Assembly (NCBI GenBank): GCA_032718475.1
Contig: JAUCBJ010004237.1
Span: forward strand, 1-64,000
Direction of reading: 5' to 3'
Source of the DNA: Nemertoderma westbladi
Taxonomy: Eukaryota; Xenacoelomorpha; Nemertodermatida; Nemertodermatidae
DNA: 64,000 nucleotides
Shown: piece after piece, positions 18,241-27,748 of the stretch
Numbering within the stretch: the first letter of the stretch is position 1
Layout: each line of letters starts with the position of its first letter
Notes under the pieces: model-generated
Database searches by the model: none
What the model was told of the DNA's origin: nothing
The model's input: the letters and a program-made list of their open reading frames with translations, nothing else
Translations under genes and position numbers: made by a program

Positions 18241-19500
18241 TGTACTGGGAGACTGGTATCGTTAAAATAGACCTAAAATAGGCTAATCTTCTTCGGGAAT
18301 AATTAATCCGGCACAGTCTGGCGATCTGGCACAGTCGGCACAAACTAAAATCGGAAAATAAACTAAAATAATAGGCCTACGCCTACTACTACCGGCTGAC
18401 CCGTACCGGTACCGTACTGCGTACCGTACTGTCAGACTGTATTAGAGTAGGCCTCAGGCCTACAGTAGTGGGCAGTAGAAACATTTTGGCACCTGGCATG
18501 CCATGGTGGAATTGTTACAAGAAACCTAGAAGTTTCTTCCGCGCATTTGAGAAATGCGCGGCTTAACGCCGCCTAATGACGATTTTTCACCGCACAGCGG
18601 AGCGTGACAAGTCTATGCCGCCGAACCCACTTGGTGTGAATCTGAAACTGAACTGAGTAGGGCCTACCGGTACCAGTATTGAGTAGCCTACCGGTACCGT
18701 GAATGTACCGTAGCAATGCAATTTAGCAGTTCAGCAATTAAATCTGCCACCATCTGTAGGCCTACCCTACAGGTCTATGTCTATTGTCTATCTGTCTATG
18801 CCAATCTAAAACTATGCCATTTAAAAAATTTCCAATCGCTCCGCTCGCATTTACATTCGCTAGGCTATTTCATATTTAAACATTTAAAGTACCGGTACCG
18901 CAATTTATTATATACTAGAATAAACTATAATTTAAAAATCTTCTGGCATCTTCCATCTTCCACATACATTGTGGAAAATATACCGAGCCAGCGTATTTTC
19001 TTACCATAGGGAGGCCTGTATATGCTGAATTGCTGACATCATGCCTTCCACGTACTGCATACAGACGTAATAGTAAAAATACAGAAGTACGCGGCGTATC
19101 TTCCGCGTAAATTCAAGCAATTCCAGTCTGGCTGGCGTAGCCTTGCACGGAGCCGGCGCAAGGTTTTTTCACCCGGTGTGGCTTTGCACAGAGTTGGCGC
19201 AGGATTTTTTGCACCCGGGTCGCTTTCGGCGCAGGAAACAGGAAATTTAAACTTTTCAAAAGAGGGTACCGGTACCGGTAATCAGTGTTAAAAAATTGTC
19301 TAGAAAATCGTAGGTCCAGTACCGGTCACCGGTACCTAGGTGGTGTGTACCAAATTAATTTGAGCCGCTTCTACTAATGTACGGGCACGACGGTTGCCAG
19401 AACCGGGTGCCGGGTACTATGCCTACAGTTTATAGTACCGGTACTACCATAGAACCTACTAAGTTTACAGGACGATATTTTTTTTAATATATATATTATA
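18241..19500. other. GC-rich non-coding region with ACCGGTACC motifs, hairpins and 43-bp repeats
   Basis: No convincing gene. Overlapping ACCGGT and GGTACC palindromes recur between about 18400 and 19440. Two adjacent hairpins lie at 18519-18538 (AAGAAAC / GTTTCTT) and 18539-18561 (CCGCGCATTT, 3-nt loop, AAATGCGCGG, perfect). A diverged 40-45-bp unit (gcgtagccttgcacgg and following) repeats about 2.5 times at 19133-19222. Part of this may be the upstream region or end of the CACTA-like element. Confidence 0.6.
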
Positions 19501-19504
19501 TATA

Positions 19505-19583
19505 ATATAAGTTTAAATTAAGTAAAAAAAGTTAGGGAATATGACTGTAGGGTGTGAGATCAAGTTGTTTTAGTATAATAATA
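19505..19583 (+). repeat. Left arm of inverted repeat around Penelope-like fragment
   Basis: This segment (agttagggaatatgactgta, then gtgtgagatcaag) reappears inverted at about 20385-20456. The pair brackets the endonuclease fragment. Penelope-like elements often carry partial inverted copies of their own ends. Confidence 0.85.
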
Positions 19584-19689
19584 TAAATCTTTTTGGAATA
19601 GTCATAAATTGGAAGTTGTAACTCGCCGCGCACCAACCTTAAAGAATATCCTTGCGCCATCCAGACTGAGGTGTACAACTGAGGTGTAC

Positions 19690-20185
19690 TTCATCTAGTG
19701 ATTTTCTAGGAGTTCATAAATGTGACAGAGCGGCATGTGTCCCCTGTAAAGTATTATTACCTTTAAAATATGTCAGCTCAACAACTAACAAAAGCCACAG
19801 GGTTTATATAAAGAATGATTTATCTTGCAATGCTAAAAATGTTATTTATGTGGTGACTTGCCTTAAATGTAACTTATTTGGTATCGGTTCAACAGAGGAC
19901 TTAAAGCCTAGGATAGCCAACTACAAGACAAAGATAATTAATGACAAACCATCGACTGCCATCGACAGACATTTTACTACCTCGGGTCATTCGTACAATG
20001 CACACTTCAGAATTACACCATTTGATTGTCTACCGATCTCAGCAAACAAAAAACTGAACCGACAAAAACTCAGAATTAAAGAGGGAGAATGGCAGTGCCG
20101 GTTGGAAACTTTACAACCAATGGGTTTGAATGTTCTCAACAAGGCGGTGATCAATAACTTTGGACTTGATGTTTTCAATCCTTAA
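19690..20185 (+). pseudogene. Penelope-like element GIY-YIG endonuclease, copy 1
   Basis: C-terminal endonuclease domain of a Penelope-like retroelement, which nicks target DNA. The readable frame includes the Cys-containing linker (CDRAACVPC near 19723), NVIYVVTCLKC, then FGIGSTEDLKPRI, where GIG corresponds to YIG and the Arg of KPRI is the conserved catalytic-type residue. HFTTSGHSY and the C-terminal motif LETLQPMGLNVLN follow. It ends at TAA 20183-20185. No reverse transcriptase precedes it, so this is a 5'-truncated fragment. Confidence 0.8.
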
Positions 20186-20580
20186 GAATTATAAAGATTA
20201 AAGATTCACAAATTCAACAAACTCATTAGTTGCTAGGGTAGTATTATTATTTGTAGTGCAATAATTCTAGAATATCGTTTATTTGAAAAAGATAGAGAGA
20301 GCTATCGAAAGCTAATAATAAAAAAATAAATTTTTAGTGATTGATCATATAAGTTGTCACTTTTTGAATTCTTAAAATATTATTATACTAAAACAACTTG
20401 ATCTCACACCCTACAGTCATATTCCCTAACTTTCTTTACTTAATTTAAACTTATATTAATTTTTGACTGTGGATGAATGGCGATTGTACCAAGAATTTTG
20501 TTCCTACAATTAATAAATTTAGGCTCGCAACTAATTTTGGGTCAACTTCAAAGATAATTTCTTGAAAATTGCAAGAAGCA
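20186..20580. other. AT-rich 3' tail of Penelope-like copy 1 with inverted arm
   Basis: A non-coding AT-rich tail also seen after copy 2 (22732-22930). It ends in the inverted copy (20385-20456) of 19505-19583 and is followed by the start of copy 2 coding sequence. Confidence 0.7.
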
Positions 20581-20589
20581 CAACGTAAT

Positions 20590-20998
20590 ACCGAAGGGTT
20601 TGAGGATTTGCTTAAACCTTAATTTACCTGGTAATTCTATTCATTTTGAACAGGTTCGCATTAAAGCTAAAAATAATATTTTTAAAGCCGAATTAAATAT
20701 TTTGGAAGTTGTTTCTCTTCATGCCGAGACGAGGCGAAGACATTTTCTTAGTCTTTTTATGAGAGCTAAATCATCTGCTATCACCTATGATAATTCGAAT
20801 TCAATCTTGTCCCGCGTTTATGATCACATGAAAAACACTTCTCGTACAGTGAGACAGCGTCTGATAAAAAAGTGGAACAGTTTAATGAATGAAACCCGCT
20901 CTGCTTCAAGCCCCAACAATGTTTTATACGATAATTTGTTATCTCATAAAAGACATAAACCTGGACCTCAGAGATCCGCACAACGTAGACTTAATTAC
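20590..20998 (+). pseudogene. Penelope-like element N-terminal region, copy 2
   Basis: The frame reads IPKGLRICLNLNL, then a helical charged region (KAKNNIFKAELNILEV, RRRHFLSLFMRAK, VRQRLIKKWNSL). This resembles the conserved segment upstream of the reverse transcriptase in Penelope-like elements. It is cut at a TTAA by the palindromic element 21003-22408. Beyond that element the endonuclease starts directly, so the whole reverse transcriptase is missing from this copy. Confidence 0.6.
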
Positions 20999-21002
20999 TT
21001 AA

Positions 21003-22408
21003 CCCTATTAAACCTGGGGGGGTGGGGGGGGTCAATATGACCCCCCCCGTGGTTTTTTTATTATAATTCTGAAACAAACGCAGTTGGGAATCTGAAATTT
21101 TATGACTTTTCCTAAAAATCTATTGTCTTCCTAGTAGTGAAAACCGTTTTCAAAAATATTGGGTACTTTTCGAGTTATAGCACCATTTTTTAACCCTACT
21201 TTTGGCACTTTTTTTGAGACGTTTTTTGAAAATTACATTTCATTAAATATGAATTGTAACATCTCTATTTTTGATTTACACCGTTTTTTTGGTGTTAGAA
21301 ATTTGATGGAATTCATATAAATTGATTTAGAAATTTCGAACTTGTTTTTTTCGGTGGGTGCCAAATTTTGGTGCCAGCACCAAATTTTGAATTATGTCAA
21401 TTTTGTAATTTGATTGTTTGAAACTTGTTTTTTACGCAATTGGGGTTTTTTGGGGTTCTGGATTCGATGAAATATATACGAGTTGCACCAAGCGTATCAA
21501 ACTTGTATTTTTCGGTGCTGTGTGCAAATTTTGGTGCTAGCACGAAATTTTGAAAATTCATTCGATAGATAAAATTGCTTGTGACAATTTATTTCTTGCG
21601 TTTTAGAGGTTTATGGCTGTTCTGAATTCAATGGAATAAATAATTATCGAACTAGACATCTTAAACTTGTATTTTTCGGATGTGGGTGCAAAATGTGGTG
21701 CTAGCACCACATTTTGCACCCGCTTCCGAAAAATACAAATTTGAGATGCCTAGATCGAAAATTATATATTCCATTCAATTCAGAATAGCCATAAACCTCT
21801 AAAACGCAAGAAATAAATTGTCACAAAGAATTTTATCAATTGAATGGATTTTCAAAATTTTGTGCTAGCACCAAAATTTGCACCCACCACCGAAAAATAC
21901 AAGTTTGATACGCTTGGTGCAACTCGTATATATTTCATCGAAACCAGAACCCCAAAAAACCCCAAATGCGTAAAAAACAAGTTTCACACAATCAATTTAC
22001 AAAATTGACATATTTCAAAATTTGGTGCTGGCACCAAAAATTGTCACCCGCCGAAAAAAACAAGTTTGAAATTTCTAAATCAATTTATATGAATTCCATC
22101 CAATTTCTAACACCAAAAAACCGGTGTAAATCAATAATAGAGATGTTACAATTCATATTTAATGAAATGTAATTTTCAAAAAACGTCTCAAAAAAAGTGC
22201 TAAAAGTAGGGTTAAAAAATGGTGCTATAACTCGAAAACTACCCAATATTTTTGAAAACGGTTTTCACTACTAGGAAGACAATAGATTTTTAGTAAAAGT
22301 CATAAAATTTCAGATTCCCAACTTCCCAACTGCGTTTGTTTCAGAATTATAATAAAAAAACACCGGGGGGGGGGGGGTCATATTGACCCCCCCCCGGGTT
22401 TAATAGGG
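21003..22408. mobile_element. piggyBac-type palindromic MITE (1.4-kb fold-back) with TTAA target site
   Basis: Starts CCCTATTAAACC and ends GGTTTAATAGGG, flanked by TTAA at 20999-21002 and 22409-22412. The two ~700-bp halves are near-perfect inverted repeats meeting at about 21702 (tgcaaaatgtggtgctagca and its complement), so the whole element is one hairpin. G and C runs occur just inside both ends. A TTAA target and CCC/GGG ends are the hallmark of piggyBac elements, and no transposase is encoded. It interrupts Penelope-like copy 2. Confidence 0.88.
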
Positions 22409-22412
22409 TTAA

Positions 22413-22731
22413 ATGTAACTTATTTGGTATCGGTTCAACAGTGGACTTAAAGCCTAGGATAGCCAACTACAAGACAAAGATAATTAATGACAAACCATCG
22501 ACTGCCATCGACAAACATTTTACTACCTCGGGTCATTCGTACAATGCACACTTCAGAATTACACCATTTGATTGTCTACCGATCTCAGCAAACAAAAAAC
22601 TGAACCGACAAAAACTCAGAATTAAAGAGGGAGAATGGCAGTGCCAGTTGGAAACTTTACAACCAATGGGTTTGAATGTTCTCAACGAGGCGGTGATCAA
22701 TAACTTTGGACTTGATGTTTTCAATCCTTAA
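22413..22731 (+). pseudogene. Penelope-like GIY-YIG endonuclease, copy 2
   Basis: Nearly identical to copy 1 (19857-20185): FGIGSTVDLKPRI, HFTTSGHSY and LETLQPMGLNVLNEAV. It begins exactly at the TTAA where the palindromic element inserted and has no reverse transcriptase. Confidence 0.8.
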
Positions 22732-22919
22732 GAATTATAAAGATTAAAGATTCACAGATTCAACAAACTCATTAGTTGCTAGGGTAGTATTATTATTTGT
22801 AGTGCAACATTTCTAGAATATCGTTTATTTGAAAAAGATAGAGAGAGGTATCGAAAGCTAATAATAAAAAAATAAATTTTTAGTGATTGATCATATAAGT
22901 TGTCACTTTTTGAATTATT

Positions 22920-24026
22920 AAAATATTATTATTATATATAATATATATATATATATATATTTATAGAAACAATGTGATCCAGTCTCCTATCAAAAATGAA
23001 ACCTAACTACAAATAAACACTTTAATAACTGCAGGAATAACTATCCTATATATTAGAAAATACAGGACATTTAGTCCGCCGAAAGGGGTAAGTCTACATA
23101 CTAAATTTTATAAAAATAAAGGGTTTCAGGATTTAAACACTGTACCCGGGGAAACACAGCTCCATCATCAGCAGTGTACTGTGAGTCCCTACCCTATCTA
23201 AATACGGCACAGTACCAATTGACCAATATAATACAGGAAATGAAACCAAATACTGAAATAGAGAAATAAACAAATCAGACCGGTAGTAAATAGATGAAAC
23301 CCAAAAACTGATACCACTAAAGGCTAAATAAAATACATGAAACCAAAATAAGAATGAACCCAAATGAGAATAGTGCCCAAATAGTGAACTACTACTATAT
23401 CTAACCTGCATAACAAATAAATCCATAATGGCTGTATTGCACAGTCTAATAATAGATATGTTATATAATGGTATGAATACAGCAGTAAATAACAACCCCA
23501 AGACCATACAGACACCCCCCCCCCCAAAGCACTGATAGAATAATGATACCCAATAGAAACTCCCAGAACTAGAGTAACGGAAGCAACTAGCTTTCAATAG
23601 GCTACAAGAGGCATACTGCACAAGAAATATATAAGAAACAATATGGGTACAGTACAACATGACTGGCGAAATATATATATAGAAACAATGTGATCCAGTC
23701 TCCTATCAAAAATGAAACCTAACTACAAATAAACACTTTAATAACTAATATATATATATATAATTAAATCAAGTAATAGGAACGAATGCTTTTTCAAACA
23801 ACCATGTTCAGCAGGATCTGGTCTCTCAAATATAGTATAGTGTAGAAAAAATATAGCATTAGCAATATAGCAATATATCAAGCAATAAAAATAAAATGTA
23901 TACGATATTTCGAGTCAGCGTGACTCTTATTCATGTATTATTCTTAAATTCAAATGAATTTTCTAGAACAAATAAATAATTGAAATACTGTATAAATACC
24001 ATAGGTAACAACATAAATATAAAGTT
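22920..24026. repeat. AT-rich interval with 69-bp direct repeats
   Basis: A 69-bp sequence (tatagaaacaatgtgatcca and following) occurs at 22962-23030 and again at 23678-23746, each next to an (AT)n tract. They bracket ~650 bp with no convincing ORF, a C run at about 23515-23525, and ctgatgatggagctgtgttt on the minus strand near 23140-23160. The arrangement fits an insertion with long terminal direct repeats or a local duplication. A second Penelope-like signature (cgatatttcgagtcagcgtg) lies near 23909. Confidence 0.7.
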
Positions 24027-24290
24027 TTAATCTTCTTGAAGAAAACCTGTGTAGCCATGTAAATTTGCGGTTGCTTCATTAATTGTGTTTATTCCGTATG
24101 GTTCTAAGGTCTGCAGTGAGCACTGGTAGTAACCCTCCCTCTTTCTCATTTGGATTTTGAGTTCTTTTCCCTTGTATCCCTTAATACTATCTATTGGTGT
24201 TATATGAAAATCTTCCCATGAATGTCCGTTGCTTGTAAAATGTTGATCAACCTTACATGTCTGCTTGTCCCAGTTACTCTTGTTCTTACA
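24027..24290 (-). pseudogene. Penelope-like GIY-YIG endonuclease C-terminus (third, different copy)
   Basis: Minus-strand frame with VDQHFTSNGHSWEDF, KRKEGYYQC-like MRKREGYYQCSL and LQTLEPYGINTINEA, the same architecture as copies 1 and 2 but clearly diverged, so another subfamily. The GIY-YIG catalytic half is missing. It abuts, head to head at about 24290, a plus-strand Penelope reverse transcriptase fragment. Confidence 0.7.
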
Positions 24291-24640
24291 CTGATGCCTA
24301 TGGAGTTCGCAAAATAGACACCATTGCAGATCCATCTGCTATTTCCCCAGATGAATTTGGAAGATATAGGGATGACATTTTAGTTTTATATTTACATGAT
24401 ATAGATTTAAAATTAAAACGATTAGTTGAGGATTTAAATGATCAAGTAAAGCCAAGACAAATTAAATTCGTTACTGAACAGATGGGGAGAGAAGTTAATT
24501 TTTTGGACCTCAAAATTTTCATTGACGCCCATGGAACCATTCAAACTGATATTTTTTTCAAACCTATGGACGTACATCAGTAATGGATAGGACTTTGTCT
24601 CACCCACCATCTCAGATCAAGTATGTACCGTATGGTGTAG
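24290..24640 (+). pseudogene. Penelope-like reverse transcriptase fragment
   Basis: Contains the RT catalytic box FGRYRDDILVLY, then EMGREVNFLDLKI-type sequence (EQMGREVNFLDLKIF) and IQTDIFFKPMDVHQ. After a frame change, HPPSQIKYVPYGVA follows, all typical of the palm-thumb part of Penelope-like RT. Both ends are truncated. Confidence 0.8.
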
Positions 24641-24650
24641 CTATGTATGT

Positions 24651-26641
24651 ATGTATAGTGATGAGCTATGTATGGTGATGAAGTGTCGAAATGACCTCTA
24701 CAAGGCGCAGAAAGAGTCCCGACTCAAACAGACTACAGCGGCCAAGAATGTAGTTAAGGCTGCATCTAGGTCCCTGAACAGGCAGTACTCTGTTAATTTA
24801 CAGGAGCTAATAAACCAACAGGTTGATACCATCAATGATGCTGACGACAGCAGGCTATCATCCCAGGCATGGAGATCGATCAACTTGCTTGCTGGTCGAA
24901 AAAGCCAACCAACCACCAAGGTTAAGGCTGAATCACCAGCCGATCACCTCAATGGTTGGAAGGCCCACTTCGAAAAGCTCCTCAATAATGACAGGGTATT
25001 GCCTGATAACTTTATAGAAGTAAAAGTTTCTGAGTCTGTACTCCCAGATATTCCCATTGGTGATATCTCCTTTGCAGAAGTGAAGGCTGCTGCAAAGAGC
25101 ATTAAGACCAATCGTGCCAGTGGAGTAGATGGTGTTCCCCCTGAGGTCTTTAAAATACGTGAGTGTTTAAAGCTCATCTATCCTATCATAGTTGACATGT
25201 ACCGAACAACAAGAGTCCCACAAGAAATGAAAACAAATAAGTTGGTGCCAGTTCCCAAGAAGGGTAACCTAACACTCAATGGTTCTTTTCGGGGAATCTC
25301 ATTGATCTCGATTGCTGCAAAGCTATACAATAGAATTCTATTAAATCGCATCAGGGATCCCATTGAGAGACTGCTCCGTGGAAATCAGAATGGGTTCTGT
25401 AAAGGTCGTGGGACCATGGAGCCTATTTTGGCACTTAGAAGGATAATTGAAGAGTTATCAAAAAAGAAAGACAGGCATCTGGCTGTTATCTTTGTTGACT
25501 TCTTCAAGGCCTTTGATTCAGTCTCTCGCTCACGTATGTTCAGCATACTTTCATTATATGGGATTCCTGATGAAATTATTGCAGCAATCAGATCAGTATA
25601 CGATGGTTCGACAACATTTGTGTCTACGTTGACGGTGACACAGAACCATTTGAAGTGTTATGGGGCATCCTCCAGGGAGACACACTTGCACCATTCTTGT
25701 TCATAATTGTTGTTGACTATGTTCTACGCATGTCCTTAGATCATCATAATGATGATGGGGTGATGATAACTCCACCTACTGGCTCCAGAAGTCGAGGAAA
25801 TCCTGCCAAGTACCTAACTGATCTAGACTTTGCTGATGACTTAGGAGTAATCTCAGAATCACTAGAGGGAGCCCAACGGTTCATTAGAACATGCTGCTTC
25901 TAGTGTTGGTCTTTTTATTAACTCCAGAAAGACCACAATTTTGACAGTAAACTTTGAAAGTCCTCAGCAAGTCTCTGATCGAATGAGCATAAGCTCAAAA
26001 GATGGTATGCTTGAGCATGTGGATGACTTCTGTTACCTGGGATCATGGATCCGGAAGTCAGGCGAGGACCTTCAAATACGTAAGGGAAAGGCATGGGCAG
26101 CCTTGAATAGGCATTCCAGGATTTGGAAGTCACCGAGAATTAATCGGACACTTAAGGTCCGATTATTTAGAGCAGCAGTAGTTCCAGTACTCCTCTATGG
26201 GAGTCCATGCTGGGCTCTAACTGCTGAGGACACCAAATCTCTGGATGGCACTTTCACATGAATGCTGCGCTGGGTTCATTGTGTCAAGTACAATGCACAC
26301 ATCTCCAACCAGACACTATATAACATTGGAGGTGTCTCATTGGTTCCCCCAAGCTTGACACTAGAACAAAATCGCCTCCGCTTTGCAGGACATTGCTTTC
26401 GCTGTGAGGACCAGCCAGTGCATAATCTTGTACTTTGGCAGCCTCATGGAGTGAATAAGCATGGTGGGCAGCCCATGACTTTCTTGAGACGCATCTTAAA
26501 GGACACTGGCCTTGAAGATGCGGATGATCTAGCAAATGTCATGGGTGATAGGGAGTTGTGGCAGTGCAATTTTGTCGATAAGCCGGCACAGCTTAAAAAT
26601 GCAGCTGCAATGCAGCATGCCGTTCCTAGTAGTGGAGGCTA
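24651..26641 (+). pseudogene. Non-LTR (LINE) retrotransposon reverse transcriptase, decayed
   Basis: RT domain in order: NRASGVDGVPPEVFK, FRGISLISIAAKLYNRIL, QNGFCKGRGTMEPIL, VIFVDFFKAFDSVSR, then in a shifted frame GILQGDTLAPFLFI and the catalytic LDFADDLGVI. After a return to the first frame come FCYLGSWIRKSGEDL, a C-terminal region and a Cys/His-bearing tail (RFAGHCFRCEDQPVH). There are two frameshifts (about 25655-25700 and about 25900) and a TGA at 26259-26261. A second fragment of the family at 31893-32478 has AGA at that codon, so it is a nonsense mutation. The 5' end, including the endonuclease, is missing. Clade not assigned. Confidence 0.85.
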
Positions 26642-27002
26642 GACAGGATACCAATTAGCCTTCCCCAGTTTCCAGCAGCTGATGTTCATATACTAATACC
26701 AGTCTGCAATCTGTATATAAGTTAGTTTGTGAGCCATTTAATATTGAGATAAAATTCAATGTTTGTTTTAAAACTTAATATAATAGAAAGTTTGTAAATT
26801 CCAGTAAAATATTTCATATATATAATACAGCAATATATATAGTTATGTTATTATTAATCAGTTTTTTCTATGTATATATAACATCATAATAAATAATTCA
26901 AATGTTTCTAACACTAAACTAAACGAAGTTCTATGTAGTTAAAGTAATATTTAATATAAGGATTATTATCTAACCAATCTAATCCTAATATGCTTAGGTC
27001 TA
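26642..27002. other. AT-rich non-coding DNA
   Basis: Follows the 3' end of the LINE. About 360 bp of AT-rich sequence without a recognisable gene or repeat. Confidence 0.6.
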
Positions 27003-27594
27003 TTATAAAGTAAACTGAGATATTAAATGTATAAATTTTGGTAAAGTTAAACTAAAATTTGAAGGTGAGGTCATCCAGGTCATATTACCACTTGCAAATA
27101 CACAAAAGGTTATTGCTTTATCAAAACGCACTAATATATTACAAAATATTTCTGGCTCATGGAATATTTGTATATGTGTATTATTTTCTATATGGAAGCC
27201 AACCTGATATGCAAATTTTGTAAAATTAATTTTATATTTGAATACATATGTATGAGAATTTATACAGTATACCTCTAATTCCATTTTAGTTATTAATTTG
27301 ATATAGTTTAATACCTTATCAATGGCCTTATCAATATATTTACAATGGCCTAATATTGTTACTTTTCCACCAGCAAAAAATAAAACAGTATATTCATATA
27401 TTTTAAATATAAATTGAATTGGTTTCTGATGTAGAACACCTTTAGATGGTTATTAAGTTTGTTTAAATTAATTAGTTGTTTTATTTTTGGTCTACAACTT
27501 ATATTACTATTTATATTGTATAATTTGGTATAGCTGTAGGAATCATAGATTCCAATTTACTAAAAGTAGGTTCATCTAATTCAGAATCAGACAT
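27003..27594 (-). pseudogene. TBP-like (TATA-binding protein fold) gene, frameshifted
   Basis: Starts at ATG 27594 on the minus strand with an acidic N-terminus (MSDSELDEPTF), then SMIPTAIPN, recalling the entry to the first TBP repeat. Two frameshifts follow (about 27515 and 27450). The next frame reads TVLFFAGGKVTILG, which fits the first-repeat LIFASGKxVxTG box. Then come the second-repeat motifs FHEPEIFC (compare YEPELFPG) and ITFCVFASGNMTW (compare the second SGK box). Total length ~195 codons equals a TBP core. It lies ~155 bp downstream of the polymerase gene on the same strand, so it probably belongs to the same mobile element or endogenous virus. No conserved host TBP would be this divergent. 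Frameshifts make it a pseudogene here. Confidence 0.6.
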
Positions 27595-27748
27595 AATTAA
27601 ACTATATTAATACTGGTTGATGATATTGATGAGGAATTGGTCGAGTTACTCCTGTTTTATAATGTCCAAATGGCAAGGAAGTGTTACCATCATGCCACCA
27701 ACGTTTATCATCAAACAAATTTAATGATCTCTTTATTTCTCTGAGGAT

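Noticed and set aside
23100-23180. Hammerhead ribozyme on the minus strand (ctgatga ... gaaa)
   Set aside because: Penelope-like elements can carry such ribozymes, but no stem II could be drawn between the two boxes here.
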